Shown here piece by piece: positions 35,212 through 45,017 of a stretch of 64,000 nt of DNA (position 1 is its first letter; each line of letters starts with the position of its first letter). The notes under the pieces were generated by a model that did no database searches, had not been told where the DNA came from, and saw only the letters and a list, made by a program, of their open reading frames with translations. The position numbers and the translations under genes were made by a program. Origin of the DNA: Leptodesmis sichuanensis A121 (GTDB lineage: Bacteria > Cyanobacteriota > Cyanobacteriia > Leptolyngbyales > Leptolyngbyaceae). The stretch is from NCBI RefSeq assembly GCF_021379005.1, contig NZ_CP075171.1:868001-932000 (forward strand). Reading direction: 5' to 3'.

Positions 35212-37464
35212 ATGGATCTCTTCCACCATCACCTGCAGGATACGATCGAGGCCGAAGCTCCCCTGGCGGCTCGAATGCGTCCCCGTACTCTGGATGAGTT
35301 TGTGGGACAGGATGCGATCGTCGGGCCGGGACGATTGTTACGACGGGCGATTCAGGCAGATCAGTTATCTTCGCTCATCTTCTATGGGCCACCCGGAACC
35401 GGAAAGACAACCCTGGCACGGATTATTGCCAACACGACGAAGGCTCACTTCATTGCTATTAATGCAGTTTTGGCAGGTGTGAAGGAAATCCGGGAGGCGA
35501 TCGCCACTGCTCAGGAAAAGCGAGCAATGCACCTCCAGCGCACCATTCTGTTTGTGGATGAGGTGCATCGGTTTAACAAAGCGCAGCAGGATGCCTTGTT
35601 ACCCTGGGTGGAAAACGGCACCGTGATCCTGATTGGAGCAACGACAGAAAATCCCTATTTTGAGGTGAACAAAGCGCTGGTGTCGCGATCGCGCCTGTTT
35701 CAGCTCAAACCTCTGGATGAACATGATTTGCGCAAAGTGATACAGCAAGCCCTGACGGATAAAGAACGGGGGTACGGCACGCGCAAAATTAAGCTGGATC
35801 AGGATGCCCTGGATCATCTGGTGAATGTGGCGAATGGGGATGCTCGTGCCCTGCTGAATGCGCTGGAACTGGCGGTTGAAACGACCCCTGCCACTAAAAA
35901 AGGTGTGATTCATCTAACGCTGGCCATTGCCGAAGAGTCGATTCAGCGTCGCGCTGTCCTCTATGACAAAGAAGGAGATGCTCACTTTGATACAATCAGC
36001 GCCTTCATTAAAAGTGTGCGCGGCTCTGATCCAGATGCGGCACTTTACTGGCTGGCACGTATGGTCTATGCGGGAGAAGATCCCCGCTTCATCCTGCGGC
36101 GGCTCCTGATCCTGGCGGGAGAGGATGTGGGACTGGCAGATCCGAATGCGGTGGTAGTAGTGAATGCCTGTGCTGAAGCGTTCGATCGGGTGGGAATGCC
36201 AGAAGGCCGCTATCCCCTGGCTCAGGCGACCCTCTATCTGGCGACCTGTCCAAAATCTAATAGTGTCATGGGCTTTTTCGATGCTTTATCTCTTGTGGAG
36301 CAGGAACGGGAAGGGGAAGTTCCTAATCCCTTGAAAGATGCCAACCGGGATCAGCAAGGTTTTGGACATGGAGCGGGCTATCTCTATCCCCACGCCTATC
36401 GGGATCATTGGGTGGAGCAACAATACTTACCCAGCCGCTTACAGGGCCAGGTATTTTATCAACCGTCTAACCAGGGCTATGAAGCACAGATTCAAACTCA
36501 AGTGGCGCAACGTCGAGAGGCCCAACTGGCGGCAGTGGTGGAAGGTATGGGTCTGGATGGGCCGGAAGCACTCACTTTCAGTCCTCCTAATTCGGCTCAG
36601 GAGCGCTGGTTACAACGAACGCTAAGCCAGACAGGGGAACGGTTAGCCCAGGTGCGCGATCGCCTGTTTGCCCTAGCTCATTTACAACGACATCATCTTG
36701 TTCTGGACTTGAATGCCAGCAGCGGACTATTGACCTGGGAAGCCGTACGTCAGGTCCCGGAGGGAGGGGTATATGCCTGGGTGCAAAATTCAGCCGATGC
36801 TGCTGCTCTCACAGAACAAAGTGCTGCCCTACCTGAATTGTCCCGTCCCCAGATCCTGCAATCCTCTCTGGCAGAATTACCGTCTGTGTTAGCCGCGATC
36901 GCCCCTGGAGTTCATTTCGATCGGGTAATTGGTCGGAATGTGTTAGCTCATCAACCCGACCCAGCAACAGTACTCGCTACCTTGGCTGACATTCTCCAGG
37001 CCAACCTGAAATTCCGTCAAGCAGCCACACCTCCCCAACTCGTGCTGGCAGAAGCGATGCTGAGTCGGGCGCAACGGTTATATCAATTGATCCCTGCCGA
37101 CAGCCTCAGTGGGGAGTTGTTCCAGCGCTGGAGACAGGCCGAGGAAGCGATCTATACTCAGATGCTGCCGCCAGAATTGACCTGGGACATTCCTCACCTG
37201 CAAACCCTATTTCAGACTGCTGGATTGAGCGTCACAATTGATCGAACTTCGTTCCGCAGTGATCTGGTCATTACTGCCGCTCTCCTGGATCGCTGGTTCA
37301 CCCCCGGATTATCAGAGCATCCCAGCTATGCAGATCACCTCAGCCATCAGTTAAGCCAGGATGAAATTAGGACGATTCGTAGCTGTTTTCTGCGCTACGT
37401 TAACCAGACCGTGACCTGGAACAGCACGATCGCCTTCATTTCCGGAGACTGCTCATTCAGTTAA
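35212..37464 (+). CDS. rarA: RarA/MgsA AAA ATPase fused to a methyltransferase-like domain
   Basis: A 750-residue protein. Residues 1-430 are a full RarA/MgsA (replication-associated recombination protein): [18 protein letters not shown], Walker [17 protein letters not shown], Walker [17 protein letters not shown], sensor 1 [14 protein letters not shown], and the C-terminal [19 protein letters not shown] and [20 protein letters not shown]. The remaining 300 residues have a Rossmann-like tract [20 protein letters not shown] with a weak S-adenosylmethionine loop, then [16 protein letters not shown]. That is the kind of methyltransferase-like tail found on cyanobacterial RarA; its activity is uncertain because the glycine loop is degenerate. 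Confidence 0.88.
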   Translation: MDLFHHHLQDTIEAEAPLAARMRPRTLDEFVGQDAIVGPGRLLRRAIQADQLSSLIFYGPPGTGKTTLARIIANTTKAHFIAINAVLAGVKEIREAIATAQEKRAMHLQRTILFVDEVHRFNKAQQDALLPWVENGTVILIGATTENPYFEVNKALVSRSRLFQLKPLDEHDLRKVIQQALTDKERGYGTRKIKLDQDALDHLVNVANGDARALLNALELAVETTPATKKGVIHLTLAIAEESIQRRAVLYDKEGDAHFDTISAFIKSVRGSDPDAALYWLARMVYAGEDPRFILRRLLILAGEDVGLADPNAVVVVNACAEAFDRVGMPEGRYPLAQATLYLATCPKSNSVMGFFDALSLVEQEREGEVPNPLKDANRDQQGFGHGAGYLYPHAYRDHWVEQQYLPSRLQGQVFYQPSNQGYEAQIQTQVAQRREAQLAAVVEGMGLDGPEALTFSPPNSAQERWLQRTLSQTGERLAQVRDRLFALAHLQRHHLVLDLNASSGLLTWEAVRQVPEGGVYAWVQNSADAAALTEQSAALPELSRPQILQSSLAELPSVLAAIAPGVHFDRVIGRNVLAHQPDPATVLATLADILQANLKFRQAATPPQLVLAEAMLSRAQRLYQLIPADSLSGELFQRWRQAEEAIYTQMLPPELTWDIPHLQTLFQTAGLSVTIDRTSFRSDLVITAALLDRWFTPGLSEHPSYADHLSHQLSQDEIRTIRSCFLRYVNQTVTWNSTIAFISGDCSFS

Positions 37465-37531
37465 AAGCAAAGGGGGTTAGCAGAGATTGTCGCAATCGCA
37501 ACAAACCCCTCTAACCAAGTCCTTTGCTTTT
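37463..37531. terminator. bidirectional terminator
   Basis: AAAAGCAAAGG at 37463-37473 is the exact complement of CCTTTGCTTTT at 37521-37531, with further inner pairing (GGGTTAG with CTAACC-like bases). It lies between the convergent rarA and phasin-like genes. Confidence 0.75.
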
Positions 37532-37551
37532 ATCCAGGAGGGAGGCTGGAA

Positions 37552-37848
37552 TTAGTTGGTATCGTTTTCAGCCTGGCGTTTCCGCACCTGATTGAAATAG
37601 TCTTGCCAGAATTTCTTTTGGGCATCCAGCATCATTCGAGTCGTTTTTTCTTGAGCATCCAGATAGGATCTCACCAGTTCTTCTTGAAAGTCGAGGGCTT
37701 TGTCGAAGCTTTCTGCAAAGTTAACTTCTCCTTTCACATTTGGCAAAGTTTCCAGCCAGTTGTTAAAGAATTGCTTTTGCCATTCACTGGCTTTTTGTTG
37801 CCATTCGCTGAACTGTTTCTGGTACTCGTCAAAATAAGTTGTGTACAT
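37552..37848 (-). CDS. phasin-like helical protein
   Basis: A protein of about 98 residues, all helical: MYTTYFDEYQKQFSEWQQKA, WLETLPNVKGEVNFAESFDKALDF, SYLDAQEKTTRMMLDAQKKFW. The pattern, with LPN-x-K-x-E-x-NF and long amphipathic helices, resembles the small polyhydroxyalkanoate granule protein (PhaP-like) of cyanobacteria, but no other granule gene is nearby, so the call is tentative. The ATG at 37848 is preferred over a TTG at 37881. Confidence 0.55.
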   Translation of the reverse strand: MYTTYFDEYQKQFSEWQQKASEWQKQFFNNWLETLPNVKGEVNFAESFDKALDFQEELVRSYLDAQEKTTRMMLDAQKKFWQDYFNQVRKRQAENDTN

Positions 37849-38079
37849 TTGACGTTTAGCCGCTAGAAAACCCGATCGCAAAACCGATAGGGAGGAGGCG
37901 GGGCGGTCATTACCGTCTCCTTATGAGTAAATACTTATCCATAAACAGTATAGCCCGGTTCCTCAAGACGGTCTGAGTCGTTTTACACAATGTTTCATCC
38001 CGCTGAGAAGAGGCAGAAGCGAGAAGGTGGAGAGGATGGGGAAGTAAAGGAAGATGAGGAAGGATAATTTACCAGTCAA

Positions 38080-38205
38080 AATTCAAAATTCAAACTCATC
38101 ATCCTGCCCCATCTTCCCCACCTCCCTCATCTCCCTCACCCTGATCCCTAATCCCTGATCCCCGATTCCCGATCCCCGATCCCCAGTTCCCAATCCCTGC
38201 TTGAG
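38080..38205. repeat. heptamer tandem repeats
   Basis: The tract starts with TCAAAAT-type units and turns into CTGATCCC/CCGATCC heptamers, repeated about ten times with drift, ending GTTCCCAATCCC. No gene is present. It is another short tandem array of period seven. Confidence 0.7.
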
Positions 38206-38345
38206 TAAATATACTTAGCAATTCATAAACAGATTGCGGCCAAATTCTGTAGTTAATCCACAATAGAGATGGAACCCCCAAAAAAGCAGTTATTTTGATA
38301 AAGCGTCACCTTAGCTGACGATTCCTGAATCCTGAACGAGGTACT

Positions 38346-38696
38346 ATGACAGATCGAGATTTTCACGATTTCTTAAAACGGCGGTTCGTCCATGTAGCGA
38401 TTGGGGAATTTAAGCCCGGTAAGTTTGCAGAAGCCCAAAACCTGTATGAACAGGCTGTAGCGACCTATGATCACGGGTTTAAGAGAGCCTATCTCTTGCA
38501 AGAGCCTGGAACCGATCGCGGGATATCGGTGATTTTCTGGGACAGCATTGATGATATGGATGTTAACCAGACGAAGGAACAACACCAGGCTATCCTGAAA
38601 AAGATGGGGCCTCTGTTTGCCGGAACGCCTACGACAGCCGTTTATGAACTGGTATCGGAACTGCAACCCCCCAATAACGGGGTCAGTAAAGAATAA
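38346..38696 (+). CDS. dimeric alpha-beta barrel-like small protein
   Basis: A 116-residue protein. Its pattern, FVHVAIGEFKPGKFAEAQNLYEQAV, RAYLLQEPGTDRGISVIFWDSI and HQAILKKMGPLF, is that of the antibiotic-biosynthesis-monooxygenase/dimeric ferredoxin-like fold. A specific activity cannot be given. It lies 36 bases upstream of the large synthetase fusion and may be co-transcribed with it. Confidence 0.6.
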   Translation: MTDRDFHDFLKRRFVHVAIGEFKPGKFAEAQNLYEQAVATYDHGFKRAYLLQEPGTDRGISVIFWDSIDDMDVNQTKEQHQAILKKMGPLFAGTPTTAVYELVSELQPPNNGVSKE

Positions 38697-38732
38697 GACC
38701 GACTGGCATTCATTGTTGAATAGATTTCTCCT

Positions 38733-41486
38733 ATGGCAATCAGCCCTTCTGATTTTCCTCCCGATCCCCAGTGTGATCGCCTCTTCCACCGAAGCAATCC
38801 CTTAGATGCGATCTTTGCACCCGCATCAGTCGCGGTGATCGGAGCCACAGAACGACCCGGTAGCGTAGGACGAACTGTATTGTGGAATCTGATCAGTAGC
38901 CCTTTTGGGGGGGTCGTCTTTCCAGTTAATCCCCAACGGCAAAATGTTCTGGGCATTAAAGCCTATCCCAGCATTGATCAGGTTCCCGAACCTGTTGATC
39001 TGGCCGTTATTGCTACGCCCGCCCCCACCGTTCCAGATCTGATTCGTGACTGTGTGGAGGCCGGAGTGAAGGGGGCGATCGTGCTTTCCGTTGGGTTTAA
39101 GGAAACGGGAGCCACTGGAATCGAGCGAGAACGCCAGATTCGGGAACAAATTGCCCATACCAAATTCCGCTTAATTGGCCCCAATTGCCTGGGGGTAATG
39201 AATCCGATCAAAGGACTGAATGCCACCTGTGCTAATGCCATTGCCCGTCCTGGTAACGTAGCTCTTATCAGCCAGAGTGGGGCCTTATGTTCGGCCATTC
39301 TAGACTGGAGCTTTCAGGAGAAGGTGGGCTTCAGTGCCTTTGTGTCAGTGGGGTCAATGGTAGATGTGGATTGGGGAGACATTATTTCCTACTTAGGAGA
39401 GGATCCCCACACCCAAAGCATTGTGGTTTATATGGAAACGATCGCCAATGCGCGATCGTTTTTGTCAGCCGCGAGGAAAGTGGCCCTCAGTAAACCGATC
39501 ATTGTGACCAAGGCAGGCCGCACCGAAGCCTCCGTACAGGCTGTTATCTCCCACACGGGCATTCTTACTGGACGGGATGGCGTTCTGGATGCGGCCTTTC
39601 GCCGTTCTGGGATCCTGCGGGTGAATACGATCAATGAACTGTTTGACATGGCAGAAGTGTTAGCCAAGCAACCTCGTCCTCGGCAGCAACGACTGACGAT
39701 TCTGACCAATGCGGGTGGGCCGGGTCTCCTGGCAACCGATGCCCTGATCCGTCAGGGAGGAGAGCTGGCGAATTTATCTCCGGAAACCGTGGCTGAGCTG
39801 GATCGCCTTCTGCCTGCTGATTGGAGCCATCAAAACCCGATCGACCTGTTAGAAGACGCTGACCCAGAGCGTTATGGGAAGGCGGTTGAGATTGTCGCCC
39901 AAGACCCTAATACAGATGGCATTCTGGTCATCCTAACACCGCAAGTACAAACTCAGCCCACGGCAACGGCAGAGCGATTAAAAGCCTTCGTAGAAATGCA
40001 GCGACACAAGGGATTACGTGGCAAAACGCTGCTGGCCAGTTGGATGGGAGGAGCGGACGTTGCGCCTGGAGAAGCGATTCTCAACGAGGCAGGAATTTTT
40101 ACGCTTCCCTTCCCTGATGTGGCAGCCCAGGTGTTTAACTACATGGGACGCTATAGCTATAACCTGAAGGGCCTGTATGAAACCCCAACTCTCCCTCGTG
40201 GAGAGGGAAAAAATCAGGCTGTGGCTGATTCCATTATTCATACAGTACGGCAGGCGGGTAAAACGTTGCTCACTGAGTACGACTCCAAACAACTGTTGGC
40301 TGCTTATGGAATCCCCGTGGTCGATACGCAAGTTGCCACTACGGAGGAGGAAGCTGTTGAACTCAGCGATCGCCTGGGCTATCCTGTTGTCCTGAAACTG
40401 TTTTCCCACACCATTACTCACAAAACAGCAGTGGGTGGAGTCCGACTCAACTTACCCGATGCAGAGACGGTTCGCAAAGCCTATCGAGCGATCGTCCAAT
40501 CTGTTACTGAAAGAGTCGGTGCAGACCAGTTTCAAGGTGTGACCGTCCAGCCGATGTTGAAGCTGGACGGATATGAATTGATTTTGGGTAGCTCGATCGA
40601 CCCCCAATTTGGCCCGGTGCTACTCTTTGGTACAGGTGGCCCACTGGTAGAAGCATTCCAGGATATTTCTCTGGCTCTCCCCCCGCTCAACACTACCCTG
40701 GCGCGGCGAATGATAGAGCAAACCCAAATTTACAAAGCCTTACAGGGACAGCGAGGATCCCCCCCCATCGATATCTCTGCATTGGAGCAGTTGCTGGTAC
40801 GGTTCAGCCAACTGGTCGCTGAGCAACCCTGGATTAAAGAAATTGACATTAATCCTTTGCTGGCTTCCCCCGATCATCTAGTTGCCCTGGATGCCCGCAT
40901 TGTGCTGCACAACCCCACTACCCCGGAAACTGAACTTCCCAAACTGGCTATCCGCCCCTATCCCTTGCAGTATGTCCAACCCTGGAATCTGAAAAATGGT
41001 CAGATTGTCATCATTCGTCCGATTCGCCCCGAAGACGAACCCCTCATGGTGAAGTTCCACGCCACCCTGTCAGAGCAAAGCGTGTATTTCCGCTACTTTC
41101 ATCTGGTAGCCCTAAAACAACGCACGTCCCACGATCGCTTACTCAAAATTTGTTTTGCTGACTACGATCGAGAAATGGTATTGGTGGCTGAAGGGGCGGA
41201 TCCCAAAACTGGGGAAGCTGAAATTTTTGGCGTGGCCCGACTCAGTAAGCAGACTGGCACCGATAGCGCAGAATTTTCCTTATTGGTCAGCGATCGGGTT
41301 CAAGGACAAGGCTTAGGCACCGAACTGATGCGTCGATTGCTGCAGGTCGGTCGAGAGGAGCAGTTGCATCACATTTGGGGTGAAATTCTGGCTGAAAATA
41401 CCACCATGCAACGCATCTGCGAAAAGCTGGGCTTCCGCGTACAACGAGTTGACGCAGATCTGGTGAATGCGGAAATTGATCTGTGA
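38733..41486 (+). CDS. acyl-CoA synthetase (NDP-forming)/GNAT acetyltransferase fusion
   Basis: A 917-residue protein of the Pat/ADP-forming acetyl-CoA synthetase architecture. Residues about 25-160 are a CoA-binding domain ([37 protein letters not shown]). Residues 170-460 are succinyl-CoA-ligase-like flavodoxin domains, with [14 protein letters not shown] and [19 protein letters not shown]. Residues 500-730 are an ATP-grasp domain ([24 protein letters not shown]). Residues 760-915 are a GNAT domain ([35 protein letters not shown]). Such proteins acetylate lysines of other proteins or make acyl-CoA. The linker [11 protein letters not shown] at about 485 is coded by a CTCTCCCTCGTGGAGAGGG palindrome. 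Confidence 0.88.
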   Translation: MAISPSDFPPDPQCDRLFHRSNPLDAIFAPASVAVIGATERPGSVGRTVLWNLISSPFGGVVFPVNPQRQNVLGIKAYPSIDQVPEPVDLAVIATPAPTVPDLIRDCVEAGVKGAIVLSVGFKETGATGIERERQIREQIAHTKFRLIGPNCLGVMNPIKGLNATCANAIARPGNVALISQSGALCSAILDWSFQEKVGFSAFVSVGSMVDVDWGDIISYLGEDPHTQSIVVYMETIANARSFLSAARKVALSKPIIVTKAGRTEASVQAVISHTGILTGRDGVLDAAFRRSGILRVNTINELFDMAEVLAKQPRPRQQRLTILTNAGGPGLLATDALIRQGGELANLSPETVAELDRLLPADWSHQNPIDLLEDADPERYGKAVEIVAQDPNTDGILVILTPQVQTQPTATAERLKAFVEMQRHKGLRGKTLLASWMGGADVAPGEAILNEAGIFTLPFPDVAAQVFNYMGRYSYNLKGLYETPTLPRGEGKNQAVADSIIHTVRQAGKTLLTEYDSKQLLAAYGIPVVDTQVATTEEEAVELSDRLGYPVVLKLFSHTITHKTAVGGVRLNLPDAETVRKAYRAIVQSVTERVGADQFQGVTVQPMLKLDGYELILGSSIDPQFGPVLLFGTGGPLVEAFQDISLALPPLNTTLARRMIEQTQIYKALQGQRGSPPIDISALEQLLVRFSQLVAEQPWIKEIDINPLLASPDHLVALDARIVLHNPTTPETELPKLAIRPYPLQYVQPWNLKNGQIVIIRPIRPEDEPLMVKFHATLSEQSVYFRYFHLVALKQRTSHDRLLKICFADYDREMVLVAEGADPKTGEAEIFGVARLSKQTGTDSAEFSLLVSDRVQGQGLGTELMRRLLQVGREEQLHHIWGEILAENTTMQRICEKLGFRVQRVDADLVNAEIDL

Positions 41487-41595
41487 TGGGAAGACGTGTC
41501 TGAGGGGCGATCGCTAAGAAGATATCGAAATTTGCCTGGTAGTATGCAAACGGATCCCCAGTTATGCTACCTTGATTAAAGTGATAAATTAGTCA

Positions 41596-41668
41596 GGCTC
41601 AGTAGCTCAGTGGTTAGAGCAGGGGACTCATAAGCCCAAGGTCGCAGGTTCAAATCCCGCCTGAGCCA
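41596..41668 (+). tRNA. trnM-CAT: tRNA-Met (CAT), with mispaired stems
   Basis: A 73-nt cloverleaf with anticodon CAT in loop CTCATAA. The acceptor stem GGCTCAG/CTGAGCC and D stem GCTC/GAGC are perfect. The anticodon stem GGGGA/GCCCA has two mismatches (first G opposite A and last A opposite G), and the T stem GCAGG/CCCGC has one A-C. It may be an elongator tRNA-Met, or a tRNA altered at an integration site: an integrase gene lies 190 bases downstream. No CCA is encoded. Confidence 0.85.
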
Positions 41669-41693
41669 TCAAGAAAACGAAGCATAGAAGTCC

Positions 41694-41732
41694 TTTGGGG
41701 AGGTTCCTTCAAGACCTCCCCAAAAATTTTTT
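41694..41732 (+). terminator. intrinsic terminator after tRNA-Met
   Basis: TTTGGGGAGGT (41694-41704) and ACCTCCCCAAA (41714-41724) form a perfect 11-bp stem with a nine-base loop, followed by six Ts at 41727-41732. Confidence 0.88.
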
Positions 41733-41758
41733 AAGCCATTTTGGATGTTTTTGGGTCA

Positions 41759-41780
41759 AAAACTGGTGTAAAACTGGTGT
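41759..41780. repeat. two tandem 11-bp repeats near the presumed att site
   Basis: AAAACTGGTGT occurs twice head to tail, at 41759-41769 and 41770-41780. It lies between tRNA-Met and the integrase, where integrase arm sites or excisionase sites are expected. The role is inferred from place only. Confidence 0.6.
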
Positions 41781-41855
41781 AAAAATTTGGCACCCTGAAC
41801 TGCTGAAGCGTTATGCTGGACTTTAAGGAGTTCAAAAATACTAAAGGAGCTACCG

Positions 41856-43049
41856 ATGTCCTAATCTACACAACGCCATGCAAAAGGTGCCGTAGCTATC
41901 CTTGTTTCCAACAATCGCTTACAGTTGCGATTCAATTACGGCGGGAAACGACACTATATATCGCTTGGACTTGCCGACACTGTATTGAATCGAAAGATTG
42001 CCGAAGCAAAAGCCAAACTGATTGAATCGGACATCATCTATGAGCGCTTAGATTTAACCCTGGAGAAATATAAACCTCAGACAGCCCTGAGTGTCGTTAC
42101 ACTAGTTACACCACTTCCTACACCACCCAAGCTTTCCCTCCTTGATCTTTGGCAAAAATATACAGACTTTCAGAAAGAGCACTTGGAGGAGACGACAATT
42201 ATTCGGGACTATGGAAAAATCGAAAACCGGATCAAGAAGTTTCCACAGGCTTTTTTGGAGGATGCTGTTGCAATCCAAGCCCATTTACTGAATAACTACT
42301 CTACTGAGGTCGCCAAACGTACCTTGAAGCAACTTAGCGCTTGTTGTAACTGGGCGATTAGGAAAAAGCTGATTTCTGAAAACCCCTTTAAAGAGTTAGC
42401 ACAAGAAATCAAGAGTAGAAAGACAAGCCGGGTATCTAGAAAGCCTTTTTCCAGAGAATGTGTAGCTGCAATCATTGCCGCTTTCGAGCGTGATACTTAC
42501 TCATCTAAATTCGCTCCTGTATCACATTCCTACTATGCACCTTATGTAAAGTTCTTATTCCATACTGGTTGCAGACCAGAAGAGGCGATCGCATTGAAAT
42601 GGAAACATATTGAGAAAAACCGCATATACATTTGTGAAGCGGTAGCAACTGATGTACGCATTAGAAAGGTCACGAAAACTGATAAACCACGTTATTTCCC
42701 TATCAATGAGGAATTGAGAGCCATCTTTGAAGCAATTAAGCCTGAACCATGCCTTCCAGATGCGCTAGTTTTTCCTGCTAAAAATGGAAAAGAACTAGAT
42801 ACTCATAATTTCTTGAACCGGATCTGGAAGCCCATTGTTCAACGGTTAGTTGATGAATGTAAAGTCAAGGAGTACTTGCCGCAGTATAACTGTCGGCACA
42901 CTTTTATCACGCTCTGTCTGGAAGATGGAGTTCCATCTAGGAGAGTTGCCGATTGGTGTGGCACTTCTGTTGCTGTGATTGAGGAACACTACGCAGGAGC
43001 AATTGCCCACATACAAGTTCCCTCATTTGGACTTGGTCCAAATGAATAG
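41856..43049 (+). pseudogene. tyrosine integrase with stop at codon 3
   Basis: A tyrosine recombinase of about 397 codons. The core has HTGCRPEEAIALKWKHI (box I Arg), YNCRHTFITLCLEDG (box II Arg/His) and VIEEHYAGAI (Tyr nucleophile). The N-terminal part (KGAVAILVSNNRLQLRFNYGG) is also family-like. That conserved frame begins at ATG 41856, with AAAGGAG upstream, but codon 3 is TAA (41862-41864). Downstream, the first possible restart is TTG 41925, which would lose the first 20 conserved residues. It may be a real nonsense mutation, a sequence error or a restart. It lies next to tRNA-Met and likely made the insertion. Confidence 0.8.
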
Positions 43050-43080
43050 CAACATTGCTCCACCCAATGTGCTGATGTGC

Positions 43081-43638
43081 TTATTCTTGCACTAAATCTT
43101 GGGAAGTGTTCTGCACAGAGTTTGCCACATAAATTCCTGAATAGGCGATCGCAAACCTGTCCATCAAATTCTCCTGGTGCTCAGGGGAGAAGGTAGAGTT
43201 TACCTGTCCATCTCGGCTAATCGCAAAAAATTCCTGGGCATTCTCTTTGGGTACGACCAAAAGCCAGTTTCCTTCTACCTGGAAATTGTAATCCTGTGTG
43301 CCCTCGAAGGTTTTCTCTCCAGTTTGGTCAAAATAGTTCCAGAGTTGTTCAATAACAGCGGTCGCTTCTGGGGTCAGAGTAAGGTTTGGCTGAACGGATT
43401 GATCTACTCCGGTACTGACTGCGGTCGCACTATAAATTTCTGGGAGATCTTGTAACGCCTCTTCTAAATCTCCCTCATATTCGTAGAGATAGGTTTCCTG
43501 GTCAGGCAGGCTGAAATAGATGGTTCCCTCTGAGATTTCCGACATTTGTTCATGGAGAAGCATGATGTATTGCTCCTGTTCCAGAGGAACCAGAGTGTCT
43601 GACTTGTAACTGTTCTCAGTAAAAGGTTCTGGCTGCAT
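43081..43638 (-). CDS. acidic hypothetical protein of the mobile element
   Basis: A 185-residue acidic protein with no recognised domain. Segments are NLTLTPEATAVIEQLWNYFD and NFQVEGNWLLVVPKENAQEFFAISRDGQ. A similar layout (helix, then V-G-x-x-LL with acidic flanks) is seen in the 245-residue protein at 53953-54690, so the two may share a domain. GGAG lies seven bases before ATG 43638. Probably cytosolic. Confidence 0.55.
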   Translation of the reverse strand: MQPEPFTENSYKSDTLVPLEQEQYIMLLHEQMSEISEGTIYFSLPDQETYLYEYEGDLEEALQDLPEIYSATAVSTGVDQSVQPNLTLTPEATAVIEQLWNYFDQTGEKTFEGTQDYNFQVEGNWLLVVPKENAQEFFAISRDGQVNSTFSPEHQENLMDRFAIAYSGIYVANSVQNTSQDLVQE

Positions 43639-43718
43639 AAATTTACTCCAAAATCACAACTGTCAGGGCTGGTGAATATTTTCTGAATGTTGTTCCAAGT
43701 TGTCGAGGCATAGCTTTC

Positions 43719-43985
43719 TCACTGCTTTGGTTTTCGGGTTGATTTTTTCTGATTGCTCAGTAAAGTCTCCTGGTACGCCTCGATCGCCCGAAAATGGGCA
43801 ACCGGGTCATGTTGATTATGGAACCAATCCTGGATCAGTTCCAGATTGTAGCGAACGCAGCGACTGTTGAGCCGAACCCAGTGAATTCCTTCAATCCACT
43901 TGCCTTCCAGTCGGTAGCGCTTGAGGGTTTCACCGCTCAAATCCAGGGTTTTAGAAGCCTGTTGTTTGCCAACAAATGTGACCAT
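43719..43985 (-). CDS. excisionase-like DNA-binding protein
   Basis: An 88-residue protein with an N-terminal helix-turn-helix-like tract, GKQQASKTLDLSGETLKRYRLEGKWIEGIHWVRLNSRCVRYN, similar to MerR-type winged helices of excisionases. Its place, on the far side of the integrase with one gene between, fits a recombination directionality factor. The C-terminus is basic (KKSTRKPKQ). ATG 43985 lies 20 bases from the IS982 left end, so the insertion has replaced its upstream region and may have cut its promoter. Confidence 0.65.
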   Translation of the reverse strand: MVTFVGKQQASKTLDLSGETLKRYRLEGKWIEGIHWVRLNSRCVRYNLELIQDWFHNQHDPVAHFRAIEAYQETLLSNQKKSTRKPKQ

Positions 43986-44004
43986 CGGTTTAATCTCATT
44001 GATT

Positions 44005-44996
44005 ACGCGATGTGCGACTAAAACTACTGTGACACAAGCTGGTCGAACTGCAAGGGGTCAGCACTGTGACGGTTGAGCCATCGACAAACGGTATGAGCTA
44101 GAAGCTTGCGATTGATGCGACTGGTCAAATGCCATAAATCTCGTGCCCAGACCTTCTCAATTGAGAAGCGTTCGACTAATTGCCCAATCACCGTTTCAAT
44201 CAGTCGTCTAATTCGTTGGAGTAACGCCACCCAAGCAGGCTCACGAGTATCCTGCATATTGGAGCGCAGGGCAGTTTCTAGTTCAATCCCCACAGCTCGA
44301 AGCTCTTGCTGGAGAGCGGCAGAGAGGTAACCTTTGTCGCCAATGAGCCAACCATGAATCGTCTGCACCATGTCCCACAATGCCTCGCGTTCACTGCCAT
44401 TGGCTGGGGTGAGGCTAAACCCTGTAATCACCCCTGTCGCACTGATGAGCAAATGACCATGAAAGCCATAATAGAACTGCTTTTTAGCCGCGCAGTAACC
44501 GTAAGCAGCAATCCCCTTGAAACTGCGACACTCCGGGGCACGACTAAACCCACACAACGGGATAGGAATGCCATCGACCAGATGCACCTCATCGGCAAAA
44601 GCCCCTAACTCAGTGGACAGGTGCTGCTGGAGTCGTTGCTTGTACTGCCAGAGGTTTGCAGCCTGACGGACAAAGGCAGAACGACTGCCCAAGCCAGGAA
44701 ACCACTCCAACCAGTGCCGACGGAAATAGCGCCAAATTGCCTGGTCTGTATCAATCCCTTGGTACTCTGCCACAATTTCCATCGTCATTACCTCACTGTC
44801 GGACAAGGCAGGGGCAAATCCTTTGGCTCGGATGGGTTGCCCTTGAGTGATTGCCTTCAGCAAATCATCCACACAGCAAAAAACTGCAATGATAAACTCT
44901 TCGATAGTAAACATAAGTCCCACTCGCGCTAGATAGGTTGTACTTCTAGCATCGTTCAGTGGGGCTTTCCTTTGCCAAACTTAGTTGCACATCGCG
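44005..44996. mobile_element. IS982-family insertion sequence, copy 1
   Basis: An element of about 992 bp with terminal inverted repeats ACGCGATGTGCGACTAA on the left and ACGCGATGTGCAACTAA as the complement of the right end (one mismatch). A direct repeat TTGATT flanks it at 43999-44004 and 44997-45002. It differs from copy 2 at one silent base (44867 A, 46642 G), so the two are recently related. Confidence 0.88.
44024..44923 (-). CDS. IS982 family transposase, copy 1
   Basis: A 299-residue DDE transposase. It starts MGLMFTIEEFIIAVFCCVDD, includes LSDSEVMTMEIVAEYQG and the IS4-like DDE tract with VDGIPIPLCGFSRAPECRSF, then GWLIGDKGYLSAALQQEL and RRLIETVIGQLVERFSIEKV (third acidic residue E). 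The frame is open end to end and the element ends are intact, so it is potentially active. Confidence 0.92.
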   Translation of the reverse strand: MGLMFTIEEFIIAVFCCVDDLLKAITQGQPIRAKGFAPALSDSEVMTMEIVAEYQGIDTDQAIWRYFRRHWLEWFPGLGSRSAFVRQAANLWQYKQRLQQHLSTELGAFADEVHLVDGIPIPLCGFSRAPECRSFKGIAAYGYCAAKKQFYYGFHGHLLISATGVITGFSLTPANGSEREALWDMVQTIHGWLIGDKGYLSAALQQELRAVGIELETALRSNMQDTREPAWVALLQRIRRLIETVIGQLVERFSIEKVWARDLWHLTSRINRKLLAHTVCRWLNRHSADPLQFDQLVSQ

Positions 44997-45017
44997 TTGA
45001 TTACTTTTGGAAATGCT

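Noticed and set aside
44106-44932. Plus-strand frames inside the IS982 copies
   Set aside because: They are repeated exactly in both copies as the antisense of the transposase and have no features of their own.
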